The notes: generated by a model not told the origin, from the letters alone. Positions 49,776-59,837 are shown, counted from the stretch's first letter. The stretch is DNA of 64,000 nt from Fictibacillus fluitans (GCF_030418125.1 NZ_JAUHTR010000005.1:186001-250000); one strand, 5' to 3'. Translations and numbers: made by a program.

Positions 49776-51026
49776 CTATTCCTTCCAGTATTTTTTGCTG
49801 CCTTCTAAGTCCTTTTGCATTTGCTCTGCAGCCTTTTCTGGGGTAATGTTGTTAGAAATCAGCTTCATACCGAGATTGACAAAATCATATTTCGCACCTG
49901 GAATAAAGGTGGATTCCCAAACTGGAATAACATTGTTAGCGTTTACTAATTCCTCCACCATTGAAATTTCCTTGCCTACTTTTACACCGTCCATTACCGG
50001 AATTGATTTTGTAAAATTAATATATTTTTCGTAATTCTCTTTTTCCGAAATAAAATCTAAGTACTTCATAGCAGCGTCTTTATTTGGTGAGTCTTTGGTA
50101 ACCATCCATCCTCCTCCGCTTTTTACCCCCAAATTTTTATTGTCGTCAGCATTGTTTGATCCGGGCAAGTTCATTACACCATAGTCCAATTTAGGATTAG
50201 CTGCTGTGATCTGGCTGGCACTCCAAGAACCATCTACCATAAAAGCAGCTTTTCCTTGTGCAAAAATACCCGGCGCTTGTCCATAAGCTAAGCCGGCACT
50301 ATTTTGTTGAAACAAAGAACCTAATTCTTTTAATCTAGATAGCATATCGACCCATACCGGATCAGTAAATTTAGTCTCGCCATCTCTTAACTTGTCATTA
50401 AACTTAGAGTCTTTGCTTCTTACCATGGTGGCTTCAAGCTCATTGACCGGCATTGCGATCGGCCATTGGTCTTTACCTCCAAACACAACGGGCATATACC
50501 CTTTCTTCTTAGCTTTTTGGGCAGCTGACTTAAACTCGTCCCACGTTTTAGGCATCTCAATATTTAGTTCCTTCAATATTTTCTTGTTGTAGAAAGTCAC
50601 CATTGCAACGTTATTCCATGGAACCAGATAATTCTTTCCTTTTACTTCTTCTAACTTTAAGGCCTCTTTTTTATATTTTGAAAGAACTGGTTTTCCAGTT
50701 AAATCCATGAACATATCCCGTGATTTTTCTGTTCGGATGTAATCCTTTGCACCGGCAACAAGATCAACTTCACCTGCAGCAGTCCTGGAATTAAACAAAA
50801 CTTGGTAATCCTTTGTAGGGACCGAATCATATTTAATCTTGATATCTGGATACTTCTCCTGGAATTTTTTATTCAATTCATCATAGTACGCCTTGTCTTC
50901 TACCCTGTAGTTAATAATCCTGAGCTCTTTTTGTTTTTTGCTGCTCCCATTCGTTTTTGAACTCTGCTGGCAACCCGTAATAACTAAAATTAACACTAGA
51001 AATAAGATAAACCCCGCCTTCTTCAC
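49776..51026 (-). CDS. Sugar-binding lipoprotein of a CUT1 ABC transporter
   Basis: About 416 residues from GTG 51026 (AGGAGG seven bases before; the ATG two codons earlier is too close). Signal peptide with lipobox VITGCQQS. Family-1 solute-binding fold: LRIINYRVEDKAYYDELNKK FQEKYPDIKIK, then TFYNKKILKELNIEMPKTWD EF, AAFMVDGSWSASQI and KSGGGWMVTKDSPNKDAAMK YL. First gene of the lyase operon, with a promoter and cre-like site directly upstream. Confidence 0.92.
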   Translation of the reverse strand: MKKAGFILFLVLILVITGCQQSSKTNGSSKKQKELRIINYRVEDKAYYDELNKKFQEKYPDIKIKYDSVPTKDYQVLFNSRTAAGEVDLVAGAKDYIRTEKSRDMFMDLTGKPVLSKYKKEALKLEEVKGKNYLVPWNNVAMVTFYNKKILKELNIEMPKTWDEFKSAAQKAKKKGYMPVVFGGKDQWPIAMPVNELEATMVRSKDSKFNDKLRDGETKFTDPVWVDMLSRLKELGSLFQQNSAGLAYGQAPGIFAQGKAAFMVDGSWSASQITAANPKLDYGVMNLPGSNNADDNKNLGVKSGGGWMVTKDSPNKDAAMKYLDFISEKENYEKYINFTKSIPVMDGVKVGKEISMVEELVNANNVIPVWESTFIPGAKYDFVNLGMKLISNNITPEKAAEQMQKDLEGSKKYWKE

Positions 51027-51044
51027 AACCATACCTCCTTTTTA

Positions 51045-51094
51045 TTAAAACGCTTTCATGCAAAATCATAATCAACTCTTTATAAAGATGTCAA
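51045..51094 (-). promoter_or_regulatory. Promoter and cre-like site of the polysaccharide operon
   Basis: Minus strand: TTGACA (plus 51089-51094), 18-base spacer, TATGAT (51065-51070). Downstream, TGAAAGCGTTTTAA (51045-51058) matches the catabolite-response consensus at most positions and could also be a LacI-family operator. It lies between the start point and the ribosome site, a typical roadblock position. Confidence 0.7.
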
Positions 51095-51231
51095 TAATTT
51101 TCTGAAAATTTGTTAATATTTTTTTGTTAACAGGTTAATTTTTTTCGTTAAAACTACAATAAAAAAATAGTTAACTAGTCTTTCAAGCACAAAAAATCCC
51201 TTATAAATAAAGATTTTTATGACAAATATAT

Positions 51232-51271
51232 AATATCAACTTGTTTAAATTTTTTGAAAAAAGTTGATATT
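51232..51271 (+). promoter_or_regulatory. Perfect inverted repeat upstream of lacI-type gene
   Basis: AATATCAACTT and AAGTTGATATT, 11 bp each, separated by 18 AT-rich bases, ending about 65 bases before the regulator start. Possible operator or leader hairpin; the rest of the 51.03-51.34 kb gap is AT-rich and holds no gene. Confidence 0.5.
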
Positions 51272-51337
51272 TGTTTAGAAACAATTTATGATGGTTGCAA
51301 CGTTACCTTTTTTCTGAGAAATTTTGGGAGGATGAAG

Positions 51338-52369
51338 ATGAAAGATACAATTACTATGCAAGATATCGCTAACAAATTAAATGTTTCAAAAGCTTTGGTA
51401 TCAAAAGCCCTATCCAATAAACCAGGAGTAAGTGCAAAAACCAAAGAGAAAATAAGAGTGGTTGCAATGGAATTGGGTTACAGCTTAACACCTGCTAAAC
51501 AAACTGTATCCCTGTCTCAAACTGATAATGTTGCCGTGCTGCTGCCCAGAAAATTTCATGAAGATCTGGAATACTGGGGAATTGTATTGCAAGGAATTGA
51601 AATTGAACTGCAACGATATGGCTACAGTATGATTGTTTCAACCATCGATCTTGAGGAATCTTCTGTTGGCCAATTACCCACTTGTATAGAAAATAGAAAA
51701 GTAGATGGTGCATTGATTCTTGGAAATATCCCTTCGTCTGTTGTTTCTGGGGTTCAAATGTACGGGACTCCTATTATTTTGGTAGACTCCTTAAACATGT
51801 CCTCCCAATTTGATCATGTATTAACCCAAAATTTTGGTGGAACGTATGAAGCAACCAAACTTATGTTGAATAATGGCTTTAAAAGGCTGGCGTTTGTTGG
51901 AGATCAGTCCTTCTCATGGAGTTTTTCTGAAAGATTACGAGGATATCAGGCGGCTATTACAGAATGGAATAATTTGCATCCAAATACGGTTTCCAGTCAG
52001 ATTCTCACAGGAATTGGCGGAGATTATGTATCAGAGGGTTTTGAAGAAGAGCTAATTAAATACCTTTCAAAAGATTCTAACCCTGGACTGGTCGCAGCAA
52101 ATGATCCGATTGCATTAAACTGCTTAAAAACAGCAGAAGAACATGACTATAAATGCCCTGAAGATTTTTCGTTAATCGGCTTTGATAATATCGCTAAGGC
52201 TAAATGGAACGAACTTACTACTGTTGATGTTGACAAAAATGGGATCGGCAAAACTGCCGTCGAGCTTTTGTTAAAACGTTTACAGGAAGAAAACAGACGT
52301 ACCGTTCAGGTAATGTTGAGTACCAGTATTGTTCATCGAAACACCGTAAATTATTTATCTGATCACTAG
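51338..52369 (+). CDS. LacI-family transcriptional regulator
   Basis: 343 residues from ATG 51338 (GGGAGG six bases before; an extended upstream frame lacks a site). N-terminal LacI helix-turn-helix (TMQDIANKLNVSKALVSKAL SNKPGVSAKTKEKI) and periplasmic-binding-like sensor domain (ILVDSLNMSSQFDHVLTQNF, VAANDPIALNCL, LIGFDNI). Divergent from the ABC/lyase operon and first in a run with uxuA and the epimerase gene, so it most likely controls both. Inducer presumably an oligosaccharide or uronate. Confidence 0.9.
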   Translation: MKDTITMQDIANKLNVSKALVSKALSNKPGVSAKTKEKIRVVAMELGYSLTPAKQTVSLSQTDNVAVLLPRKFHEDLEYWGIVLQGIEIELQRYGYSMIVSTIDLEESSVGQLPTCIENRKVDGALILGNIPSSVVSGVQMYGTPIILVDSLNMSSQFDHVLTQNFGGTYEATKLMLNNGFKRLAFVGDQSFSWSFSERLRGYQAAITEWNNLHPNTVSSQILTGIGGDYVSEGFEEELIKYLSKDSNPGLVAANDPIALNCLKTAEEHDYKCPEDFSLIGFDNIAKAKWNELTTVDVDKNGIGKTAVELLLKRLQEENRRTVQVMLSTSIVHRNTVNYLSDH

Positions 52370-52391
52370 GATGAAATTAGGAGGCACTATT

Positions 52392-53411
52392 TTGAAAATA
52401 GGACTGGGGTTTCATCAAAAATTGCTAACAAAGCAGAATTTCCGCTTTGCCAGGCAAATGGGTGCTACACATGTGGTAGCCCACTTAACAGATTACCATA
52501 CACATCCAATGGATCTGGAATTGCATCGGAAAATGTATTCCTACGAAAATCTTAAAAAGCTTAAAAGTGAAATGAATGAAGAAGGTCTCGAATTTCACGC
52601 GATAGAAAACTTTTGTCCCGCCCATTGGCATGATGTCCTTTTGGATGGTCCAAAAAAGCAGGAACAGCTAGAGTATTTAAAAAAGATTATTCAAAGCATG
52701 GGGGAGGTTGGGATTCCAATTCTAGGGTATAACTTCAGCATTGCAGGCGTCTGGGGACTGACCGAAAAAAATGTTGCTCGTGGAAAAGCAAAAACTGCCG
52801 TTTTTCATACTCCACAAGAAACCCCAATCCCAAATGGAACTATTTGGAACATATCCTATGATCAGCTAGCAGAAGCAGGTGAGTTTCCGCCGATTACTCA
52901 TAAGCAATTGTGGCAACGTCTGGAATACTTTTTAAGTGAATTGTTACCTGTAGCGGAGGATGCCGGAGTCATTATGGCCGCTCATCCTGACGATCCTCCA
53001 CTGGAAACTCTGAGGGGGCATGCAAGATTGGTCTATAAACCCTCGCTTTATCAAAAGTTACTAGATATTGTCCCCAGTCCAAACAACCGCCTTGAATTTT
53101 GTCTGGGTACTATTCAAGAGATGACAGAGGGCGACCTTTACGACACCATTGAACAATATGCAAATAAAATTGGGTATATCCACTTTCGGAATGTAAGAGG
53201 AAAAGTTCCCCAATATGAAGAGGTATTTTTGGATGAAGGTGATATTGATATGATTAAAGCACTGAAATTGTTAAAAAAGCACAACTATCAAGGCGTGCTT
53301 ATTCCTGACCATACACCATCTACAGATTGCGATGCCCCCTGGCATGCAGGTATGGCATTTGCATTAGGTTATATGAGAGCCGCAATAAATAGTCTTAATC
53401 ACGAAGCATGA
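52392..53411 (+). CDS. uxuA: Mannonate dehydratase (UxuA family)
   Basis: About 339 residues from TTG 52392 (AGGAGG seven bases before, itself inside an alternative ATG start at 52371). TIM barrel. Signature motifs: FHAIENFCPAHW, AAHPDDPP, EFCLGTIQEM, HFRNVRGKVPQYEEVFLDEG, VLIPDHTP and WHAGMAFALGYM. UxuA dehydrates D-mannonate to 2-keto-3-deoxygluconate in glucuronate catabolism. UxuB, UxaC and the KDG enzymes are not in this window. 13 bases before the epimerase gene. Confidence 0.9.
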   Translation: MKIGLGFHQKLLTKQNFRFARQMGATHVVAHLTDYHTHPMDLELHRKMYSYENLKKLKSEMNEEGLEFHAIENFCPAHWHDVLLDGPKKQEQLEYLKKIIQSMGEVGIPILGYNFSIAGVWGLTEKNVARGKAKTAVFHTPQETPIPNGTIWNISYDQLAEAGEFPPITHKQLWQRLEYFLSELLPVAEDAGVIMAAHPDDPPLETLRGHARLVYKPSLYQKLLDIVPSPNNRLEFCLGTIQEMTEGDLYDTIEQYANKIGYIHFRNVRGKVPQYEEVFLDEGDIDMIKALKLLKKHNYQGVLIPDHTPSTDCDAPWHAGMAFALGYMRAAINSLNHEA

Positions 53412-53424
53412 GAGGAGGCGTGGC

Positions 53425-54273
53425 ATGAGGCGAGTTGCCATAACAGGAGGCAGCGGAAACTTAGGGAGATGGGTATTGAGGGATTTAATGGACCGCGGGT
53501 ATGAAGTAATTAATATCGACCAGAAGCAGCCTGAAGGTATAAAATGCAAGACGATTATAGTTGACTTAAACAATCTTGGTGAAGTTTATGGAGCATTACA
53601 AAATGCTGATGCTGTAATTCATTTAGCTGCCATCAACTCCCCAGGAGGGTATCCGAACGAAGTTGTCTTCAAAAACAATGTTTTATCCACTTTCAATATA
53701 CTTGAAGCAACCGCTCGATTACGCATTCCAAAAGTGGTTTGTGCCTCAAGTGAATCCATATATGGATGGGCCTGGGCTAAACATACGATCACGCCAAACT
53801 ATTTTCCAATAGATGAACAACACCCCTTGCTCCCCCAGGAATGCTATGGGTTGTCCAAAATCGTTATGGAGAACACAGCAGAGACTTTTTACAGAGAGAA
53901 CAAACATCAAATTCTATGCCTTCGTTTTGCACACATTGCTGTCCCTCCTCATGGTTATGAGTATCTTTGTATAGATTCTAGTAAACATAAATTCCTCTGG
54001 AGCTATGTTGATGTGCGCGATGCAGCAGTTGCCTGCAGATTAGCGATTGAAACGGATGGTTTAGGGTTTTCTACCATGAATATTACGGCAGATGACACAT
54101 GTATGGTTGAAACGTCTATAGAATTGGTTAAAAAATATTATCCTCTCACAAAAGATGTAAGAGCTGATTTAAGTGGACATCAAGCCCTCTCATCGAATGG
54201 TAAAGCAAAAAAATTATTGAATTGGCACCCAAAGCACTCCTGGAGAGAGTATACTTCAATCGAAACTACATAA
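53425..54273 (+). CDS. NAD-dependent epimerase/dehydrogenase family protein
   Basis: 282 residues, extended-SDR type. Cofactor loop VAITGGSGNLGRWVLRDLMD, VDLNNLGEVYGALQNADAVIHLAA split near 50-72, catalytic Tyr/Lys in ECYGLSKIVME, and SYVDVRDAA. The pattern and context resemble uronate dehydrogenases and sugar dehydrogenases found beside uxuA genes. Exact substrate not known; oxidation of a uronate or an unsaturated-uronate product is a fair inference. Follows uxuA with a GAGG site. Confidence 0.82.
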   Translation: MRRVAITGGSGNLGRWVLRDLMDRGYEVINIDQKQPEGIKCKTIIVDLNNLGEVYGALQNADAVIHLAAINSPGGYPNEVVFKNNVLSTFNILEATARLRIPKVVCASSESIYGWAWAKHTITPNYFPIDEQHPLLPQECYGLSKIVMENTAETFYRENKHQILCLRFAHIAVPPHGYEYLCIDSSKHKFLWSYVDVRDAAVACRLAIETDGLGFSTMNITADDTCMVETSIELVKKYYPLTKDVRADLSGHQALSSNGKAKKLLNWHPKHSWREYTSIETT

Positions 54274-54283
54274 GAGGTAGCCT

Positions 54284-54331
54284 ATGAAAAAACAACCGAC
54301 ATCTATATTTACTTACTGGGTATTATTGTAG
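54284..54331 (+). pseudogene. Possible truncated membrane-protein start
   Basis: GAGGTAG and ATG 54284 open MKKQPTSIFTYWVLL and a stop follows at once. The peptide reads like the N-terminus of a permease. It directly follows the epimerase gene and may be what remains of a uronate transporter. The rest of the gap up to the gatB terminator shows no recognisable gene. Confidence 0.3.
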
Positions 54332-54520
54332 CAGTGACGAAAAAAGCATTTATTTACTTCAGTAGGATTCCTATCATGGGGAAATCAAAAAACGGACCAG
54401 AACCCAACAGGCTTTCTACAATAAACACAAACTGGAGGAAAACACAAAGAAATTTTTTGGTACTATTTAATAAAAATCAGTTATGCTCAATTATCACCGC
54501 AACAACCTCATTTTACCGCA

Positions 54521-54552
54521 AAAAAAACTGCCGAATTAAATCCGGCAGCCCA
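54521..54552 (-). terminator. Terminator of gatCAB
   Basis: Minus-strand CTGCCGGATTTAATTCGGCAG followed by TTTTTTTT, just past gatB. Confidence 0.92.
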
Positions 54553-54556
54553 CAAA

Positions 54557-55990
54557 TTAACGATTTTTCAATTCTTCAGCAATCAGTTTGTTCACCAATG
54601 GTGGGTTGGCTTTCCCTTTGGTCTCTTTCATGACCTGGCCGACGAGGAATCCAATGGCTTTGTCTTTTCCGTTCTTGAAGTCTTCGATGGACTGCGGATT
54701 CCGGTCAAGAACAGCAACTACAAACTCGCGGATCGCACCTTCGTCTGAAATCTGGACAAGGCCTTTTTCTTTTACGATCGTTCCCGGATCTCCGCCATTT
54801 TCGATCATTTCCTTAAAGACTTTCTTTGCGATCTTGGAAGAGATCGTTCCGTCTTCAATAAGCTTGATCATTTTTGCCAGGTTACCTGGTGTTAATGGCG
54901 TTTCGTCGATTTCTCTGGACGCGTTGTTCAGGTAGGCGCTCACTTCGCCCATGAGCCAGTTGGAAAGCATTTTTGGATCGGCTTTCTCCTGAACACCTTT
55001 TTCAAAGAAATCGGCCATCTTAATGGATGCGGTCAGCACACCTGCATCATAAGCCGGAAGACCGAACTCAGAAACATAGCGCTGCTTACGGGCATCTGGA
55101 AGCTCAGGGATCTCGGCGCGCACCCGTTCGATCCACTCTTCGGACACACTGAGCTGCACAAGGTCCGGATCCGGGAAGTAACGGTAATCGTCGGAACCTT
55201 CTTTAACACGCATAAGGATCGTTTTGTTTGATTTCTCATCAAAACGGCGTGTTTCCTGAAGAATTTCGCCGCCGTTCAGAATTTCCTCTTCCTGGCGCTT
55301 TTCCTCATACTCGATTCCTTTTTGGACAAAAGCAAACGAGTTCAGGTTCTTCAGCTCGGTTTTTGTACCGAATTCCTTCTGGCCGACAGGACGGATGGAG
55401 ATGTTGGCGTCACAGCGCAACGATCCCTCTTCCATCTTACAGTCGGATACAACTGTGTATTGAATGATGGCTTTCAATTTTTCCAAATAAGCATACGCTT
55501 CTTCCGCTGTTCGGATGTCCGGCTCGGAAACGATCTCCATAAGAGGCGTTCCCTGGCGGTTCAAGTCCACAAGAGACGATCCGTCTGCCGCATGGGTCAA
55601 TTTCCCCGCATCCTCTTCCAAGTGAAGGCGTGTTATGCCGATTTTTTTCTTTTCGCCGTTCACTTCGATTTCGACCCAGCCGTGTTCACCAATCGGTTTG
55701 TCCAGCTGGGAAATCTGGTAAGCTTTCGGATTGTCCGGATAAAAGTAGTTTTTACGGTCGAAATATTGTTCGCGGTTGATTTCACAGTTCAACGCCATCG
55801 CCGCACGCATGGAAAATTCCACGGCCTGCTTGTTCAATACCGGAAGGACTCCGGGATGTCCAAGACAGATCGGGCATGTCTGGCTGTTGGGCGGTGCTCC
55901 AAAGTCGGTGGAGCAGCCGCAGAATATTTTAGAATTGGTTTTCAGTTCAACGTGGACTTCTAATCCAATGATCGTTTCAAAATTGCTCAT
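54557..55990 (-). CDS. gatB: Asp-tRNA(Asn)/Glu-tRNA(Gln) amidotransferase subunit B
   Basis: 477 residues. [20 protein letters not shown] opens the cradle domain, [15 protein letters not shown] holds zinc-site residues, [12 protein letters not shown] and [10 protein letters not shown] follow, and a helical plus YqeY-like C-terminus ends [16 protein letters not shown]. It kinases and receives ammonia for transamidation of misacylated tRNA. AGGAGG precedes the ATG. Third gene of gatCAB. Confidence 0.97.
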   Translation of the reverse strand: MSNFETIIGLEVHVELKTNSKIFCGCSTDFGAPPNSQTCPICLGHPGVLPVLNKQAVEFSMRAAMALNCEINREQYFDRKNYFYPDNPKAYQISQLDKPIGEHGWVEIEVNGEKKKIGITRLHLEEDAGKLTHAADGSSLVDLNRQGTPLMEIVSEPDIRTAEEAYAYLEKLKAIIQYTVVSDCKMEEGSLRCDANISIRPVGQKEFGTKTELKNLNSFAFVQKGIEYEEKRQEEEILNGGEILQETRRFDEKSNKTILMRVKEGSDDYRYFPDPDLVQLSVSEEWIERVRAEIPELPDARKQRYVSEFGLPAYDAGVLTASIKMADFFEKGVQEKADPKMLSNWLMGEVSAYLNNASREIDETPLTPGNLAKMIKLIEDGTISSKIAKKVFKEMIENGGDPGTIVKEKGLVQISDEGAIREFVVAVLDRNPQSIEDFKNGKDKAIGFLVGQVMKETKGKANPPLVNKLIAEELKNR

Positions 55991-56001
55991 CCCTGCACCT
56001 C

Positions 56002-57459
56002 CTACAATTGCGGTTTCGCTTTATGGTGTTCCGTTGCCTGTTCAAAGACCGAAGCCACACGGTAAATCGTGGATTCGTCAAAGTGTTTTCCGATAATCTG
56101 CAATCCGACCGGCAGGCCGTTTGAGAATCCGCAAGGAACGGAAATGGCTGGCACACCCGCCAGGTTAACAGGAATGGTTAGAATATCGTTGGCGTACATC
56201 GTTAACGGATCATCCGTCTTTTCACCAATTTTAAAAGCAGTTGTCGGTGTTGTCGGTCCGATGATTACATCAAAGTCATTAAACACTTGTTCAAAATCGT
56301 TCTTGATCAGCGTGCGGACCTTCTGCGCCTTTTTATAGTACGCATCATAGTAACCGGAGCTGAGCGCAAACGTCCCAAGCATAATACGGCGCTTCACTTC
56401 ATCCCCAAAGCCTTCGCTTCTGGAGTTTTTATAAAGCTCAAGAAGATTCTCCGCATTGTCTGAGCGTACGCCGTAACGAACGCCGTCAAAACGGGAAAGG
56501 TTGGCGGATGCTTCAGATGAAGATAACAGATAGTACGTCGCCAAAGCGTACTTGGAATGCGGAAGGGATACTTCCTCCCAGGTAGCGCCCTGTCCTTCAA
56601 GCACCTTCAAGGCTTCCATCACTTTTTCTTTTACCTCGGGATCCACGCCTTCTGCTAAATATTCCTTCGGCACGGCAATGCGCAGGCCCTTGATGTCTCC
56701 CGTTAAGGAAGATAGATAATCAGGAATCTCAACGTTCGCTGACGTGGAATCCATCGCATCATGGCCGGCAATCGCCTGTAAAAGATAGGCATTGTCCTCA
56801 ACTGTGCGTGTGATCGGTCCGATCTGGTCAAGAGAAGACGCGAACGCAATCAGGCCAAAGCGGGAAACAAGTCCGTACGTAGGCTTCAGGCCAACTACGC
56901 CACAGTATGCGGCTGGCTGGCGAATGGATCCGCCGGTATCCGAACCTAAAGAAAACAGCACTTCGCTCGCTGCTACGGATGCGGCTGAGCCACCGCTTGA
57001 TCCTCCAGGCACATAATCGGTATTCCACGGGTTTTTGGTCACATGAAAACCTGAGTTCTCGTTGGAGGACCCCATCGCAAATTCATCCATATTCAATTTT
57101 CCGATTGTAATCGCCCCTGCTTCATATAGACGGTTGGCGACCGTGGCATCATAAATAGGGTTAAAGTTATCAAGGATCTTACTTCCGCTTGTGGTGCGGA
57201 TCCCTTTTGTGGAAATGTTATCTTTCAAGGCAATCGGAAGTCCCGCCAGAATCCGCTCTCCCGGGTATCCCGCGAGCACATCGTCCAATTCTTTTGCCAT
57301 GCGGCGCGCGTGCTCCTCATTCAGGCTGAGGAACGCCTGGACTTTGCCTTCCACCTGTGAAATTCGGTCAAACGATGCATCAACCAGGTCCGTCACATTG
57401 ATTTCTTTCTTATGTAACAGGTCGTGCAGTTCTGAGACTTTCTTCTCTAATAATGACAT
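56002..57459 (-). CDS. gatA: Amidotransferase subunit A
   Basis: 485 residues, amidase-signature family. The catalytic Ser-cisSer-Lys triad is Lys79 (IALKDNIS), Ser154 ([10 protein letters not shown]) and Ser178 ([10 protein letters not shown]). It frees ammonia from glutamine and passes it to GatB. AGGAGG precedes the ATG; gatB starts 11 bases after its stop. Confidence 0.97.
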   Translation of the reverse strand: MSLLEKKVSELHDLLHKKEINVTDLVDASFDRISQVEGKVQAFLSLNEEHARRMAKELDDVLAGYPGERILAGLPIALKDNISTKGIRTTSGSKILDNFNPIYDATVANRLYEAGAITIGKLNMDEFAMGSSNENSGFHVTKNPWNTDYVPGGSSGGSAASVAASEVLFSLGSDTGGSIRQPAAYCGVVGLKPTYGLVSRFGLIAFASSLDQIGPITRTVEDNAYLLQAIAGHDAMDSTSANVEIPDYLSSLTGDIKGLRIAVPKEYLAEGVDPEVKEKVMEALKVLEGQGATWEEVSLPHSKYALATYYLLSSSEASANLSRFDGVRYGVRSDNAENLLELYKNSRSEGFGDEVKRRIMLGTFALSSGYYDAYYKKAQKVRTLIKNDFEQVFNDFDVIIGPTTPTTAFKIGEKTDDPLTMYANDILTIPVNLAGVPAISVPCGFSNGLPVGLQIIGKHFDESTIYRVASVFEQATEHHKAKPQL

Positions 57460-57474
57460 GTGCTGCCTCCTACT

Positions 57475-57762
57475 CTAAAACGTCTTCGGTACTTTAAACT
57501 GTCCATCGCGCTCGTCAGGAGCATTCTTCAATGCTTCTTCACGCGGAACGGATTCTCTTGCCTGGTCTTCGCGCAGCACATTCCTAAGCTCCAGCACGTG
57601 GGTTGTTGGTTCGATATTTTCTGTATCCAGTTCATTCAATTGCTCGGCAAACCCGATAATCGCATCCAGCTGCTCCGTGAACACGTCCACTTCCTCTTCA
57701 CTAAGTGAAAGGCGAGCCAGATTCGCTACGTGTTTTACCTCATCTTTTGAAATTTGAGACAA
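57475..57762 (-). CDS. gatC: Amidotransferase subunit C
   Basis: 95 residues from TTG 57762 (GGAGGTG six bases before); the longer upstream frame has no site and is not conserved. Core [20 protein letters not shown] and [20 protein letters not shown]. It clamps GatA and GatB. First gene of gatCAB. Confidence 0.95.
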   Translation of the reverse strand: MSQISKDEVKHVANLARLSLSEEEVDVFTEQLDAIIGFAEQLNELDTENIEPTTHVLELRNVLREDQARESVPREEALKNAPDERDGQFKVPKTF

Positions 57763-57857
57763 GCTTGCCACCTCCAAAACAGTACGTTTCACAATATATA
57801 GATGATACCAAACATCAAGGCCCCTGAGCAACAAAGCGGGGGTTTTTTTACGTTAAA

Positions 57858-57889
57858 GCAAAAAAGACCGGCAAAATCGCCGGTCATCT
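57858..57889 (-). terminator. Terminator of the 57894-58247 gene
   Basis: Minus-strand GACCGGC GATTTT GCCGGTC followed by TTTTTTGC. Confidence 0.9.
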
Positions 57890-57893
57890 GCTA

Positions 57894-58247
57894 TTAATCC
57901 TTCCTGTAGCTTGCATCCTTACTGGGATGCATAAAAGGAGCGCCCTTGGGCTTAACCTTCTTTTCAATCAATTCCCGGTTTTCCTCGGTGTTCCAGCCAA
58001 TGTCATTTGTGGGATGCACCCACTGATCGCCAGCCATGGTGCTCGGGTCGGTGTCCTCACTCCAGTTGTTGAGCGGTGAGTTTTCCGAGTTGTACAGGCT
58101 GTCTCCGATGACAACGCCATACTCGTTAACGAAAGGAGCCTCCATTTTTACACCTGAATTTTTAAAAGATGGAGAATCTGCCTGATGCGGCAGGGTTTCA
58201 TCGAGAATGGGGGAATCCAGCTTCTCTTCTTTCTTCTTATCCGGCAT
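57894..58247 (-). CDS. DUF3905-like small protein
   Basis: 117 residues from ATG 58247 (GGAGG nine bases before). The end WVHPTNDIGWNTEENRELIE and the central NEYGVVIGDSLYNSENSPLN recall the DUF3905 family of spore formers, from memory. Hydrophilic, acidic, no membrane segment. Function unknown. Single gene. Confidence 0.7.
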   Translation of the reverse strand: MPDKKKEEKLDSPILDETLPHQADSPSFKNSGVKMEAPFVNEYGVVIGDSLYNSENSPLNNWSEDTDPSTMAGDQWVHPTNDIGWNTEENRELIEKKVKPKGAPFMHPSKDASYRKD

Positions 58248-58454
58248 GATGCACGTCCTCCAATTCAAACCGTTTACTCCTACTTTCTCCAGATATGCAG
58301 CTTTTATGTTGAAAAATAACCAGGATACAGGAATAGGGTACAAACCATCCGAATAAAATATTTTAAAAGGTACTTTACAAAAGTAAGAGCTCATTATATA
58401 ATACTAACATAAAGTAAGTAATTAACTAATTTTATATAAGGGGTGTTGAACATT

Positions 58455-58853
58455 ATGTTAGATTTAGGTCTTCTTATTATTCGTATTGTTGTAGGTCTGT
58501 TGTTCGTCGGCCACGGAGCACAAAAATTGTTTGGCTGGTTTGGGGGTCATGGTTTGAAAGGAACAGCCGGCTGGCTCGAGTCCATTGGCGTTAAACCCGG
58601 CTATACAATGGCTGTTTTTGCCGCACTTGCAGAATTCGGCGGCGGGCTGTTGTTCACAGCAGGGCTTGTCACATGGCTTGGAGCTGCAGCCATTATTGTC
58701 ACCATGCTGTTCGCCATAGTGAAAGTTCATGGTGCCAACGGATTGTGGTCTACTGCAGGCGGGTATGAGTATAACCTTGTTTTGATCGCCATCGCACTTG
58801 GTGTGGCATTAACAGGCGCAGGTGCTTACTCTCTTGATGCGCTTTGGTTCTAA
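58455..58853 (+). CDS. DoxX-family membrane protein
   Basis: 132 residues from ATG 58455 (AAGGGG upstream; GTG at 58443 is too close to it). Four helices; DoxX signature [26 protein letters not shown] and [20 protein letters not shown]. Some relatives join oxidoreductase systems in redox defence (CatD in B. subtilis). Monocistronic. Confidence 0.88.
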   Translation: MLDLGLLIIRIVVGLLFVGHGAQKLFGWFGGHGLKGTAGWLESIGVKPGYTMAVFAALAEFGGGLLFTAGLVTWLGAAAIIVTMLFAIVKVHGANGLWSTAGGYEYNLVLIAIALGVALTGAGAYSLDALWF

Positions 58854-58861
58854 TTCAATAC

Positions 58862-58900
58862 AGAAAGAAGGGCAGGAACCGCACAGGTTCCTGCCTTCTT
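58862..58900. terminator. Bidirectional terminator doxX / beta-lactamase
   Basis: AGAAGGCAGGAACC/GGTTCCTGCC type stem (GGCAGGAACC GCACA GGTTCCTGCC) with T-rich tail CTTCTTTTATT. Confidence 0.88.
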
Positions 58901-59701
58901 TTATTGGTTTTCCTCGAGCAGCTCAATCGTGTGGTAAAGAAGCGATTTCCCTCCGACATCTCCATGTCCCGGTACAACGGTTTTTGCTTTTGAATAACGG
59001 TCAATGACGCGCTGTACGGAGACTGGCCATGCCTGTACATCCCCATCCGCTGTATTCCCGAGGTCTTCCGCTTTCTGTTCCTTGATGAGACAGCCTCCGA
59101 CAAGGAGCTTATACTGAGGTAAATAAACGGTGATGTTATCCTCGGTGTGCCCCTTTCCGGGATAGAACGTCTCCACTTTTACATTGCCAAACTTCAATTC
59201 CGTCAAAACTGGATTGAGCAGCTGGTCCGGACCTTCATATCCATTTTGCATACCGAGTGTCGCTGTCTTCTCCGTGCTATAGACACGTATTCCTCTTTCC
59301 TTCAGCGTTTTGACCCCGCCCATCCGGTCCGAGTGCCAATGCGTGATGATGGCATTCTTTATCGGTTTTTTGAAATGCTGGTCAATCGTATCCAGCAGTT
59401 CAGCGGTTTTCGGATCATCCCATGAGGAGTCCACAAGCAACAGACCCTTTGATGTTTCCACAAGGAGTCCATTGGATGGAACAGCTACTCCATTAAATTC
59501 TCCGATGGTTGTATGTACCCACACATGGGGCTTGATCTGGGTGAGAGTCACTGTCCCGCTTTCATTCTTAATGGTTTTTTGATGATGGTTAAACTCTGTT
59601 TTTGGAGCCTGAGCGTGAGCTCCGGTGACAATTGGTGCAGCGAGCAATCCCGCTGCCATCATTCCGCATACCAACGCTTTTCCCATTTTCTTTTTATTCA
59701 T
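58901..59701 (-). CDS. bla: Subclass B1 metallo-beta-lactamase (BcII-like)
   Basis: 266 residues from ATG 59701 (GGTAGG six bases before). Signal peptide [22 protein letters not shown]. Zinc ligands are all present: His121, His123 and Asp125 ([10 protein letters not shown]), His185 (PGKGHTEDN), Cys204 (VGGCLIK) and His246 (PGHGDVG); Lys207 is the substrate-binding Lys. The strings [17 protein letters not shown] and AVVPGHG-like end are close to B. cereus BcII. It hydrolyses beta-lactams including carbapenems by family; two residues next to the zinc ligands (W122, S124) differ from the usual Ala. Divergent from an FHA-wHTH regulator. Confidence 0.92.
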   Translation of the reverse strand: MNKKKMGKALVCGMMAAGLLAAPIVTGAHAQAPKTEFNHHQKTIKNESGTVTLTQIKPHVWVHTTIGEFNGVAVPSNGLLVETSKGLLLVDSSWDDPKTAELLDTIDQHFKKPIKNAIITHWHSDRMGGVKTLKERGIRVYSTEKTATLGMQNGYEGPDQLLNPVLTELKFGNVKVETFYPGKGHTEDNITVYLPQYKLLVGGCLIKEQKAEDLGNTADGDVQAWPVSVQRVIDRYSKAKTVVPGHGDVGGKSLLYHTIELLEENQ

Positions 59702-59837
59702 GACCATCCTACCTTTCACTCCTTGAATTTTCCTGCTATGGTAATGATGGTATTCTTTCTTACTCTACTCATCAATGGAACAACACTGACAATTATCTAA
59801 TAATAATCAGAAAATTCAACTAAATGAAGGTGAAAAA

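Noticed and set aside
54334-54633. 99-codon plus-strand frame next to gatB.
   Set aside because: Crosses the gatB terminator and runs into gatB antisense; composition is not protein-like.
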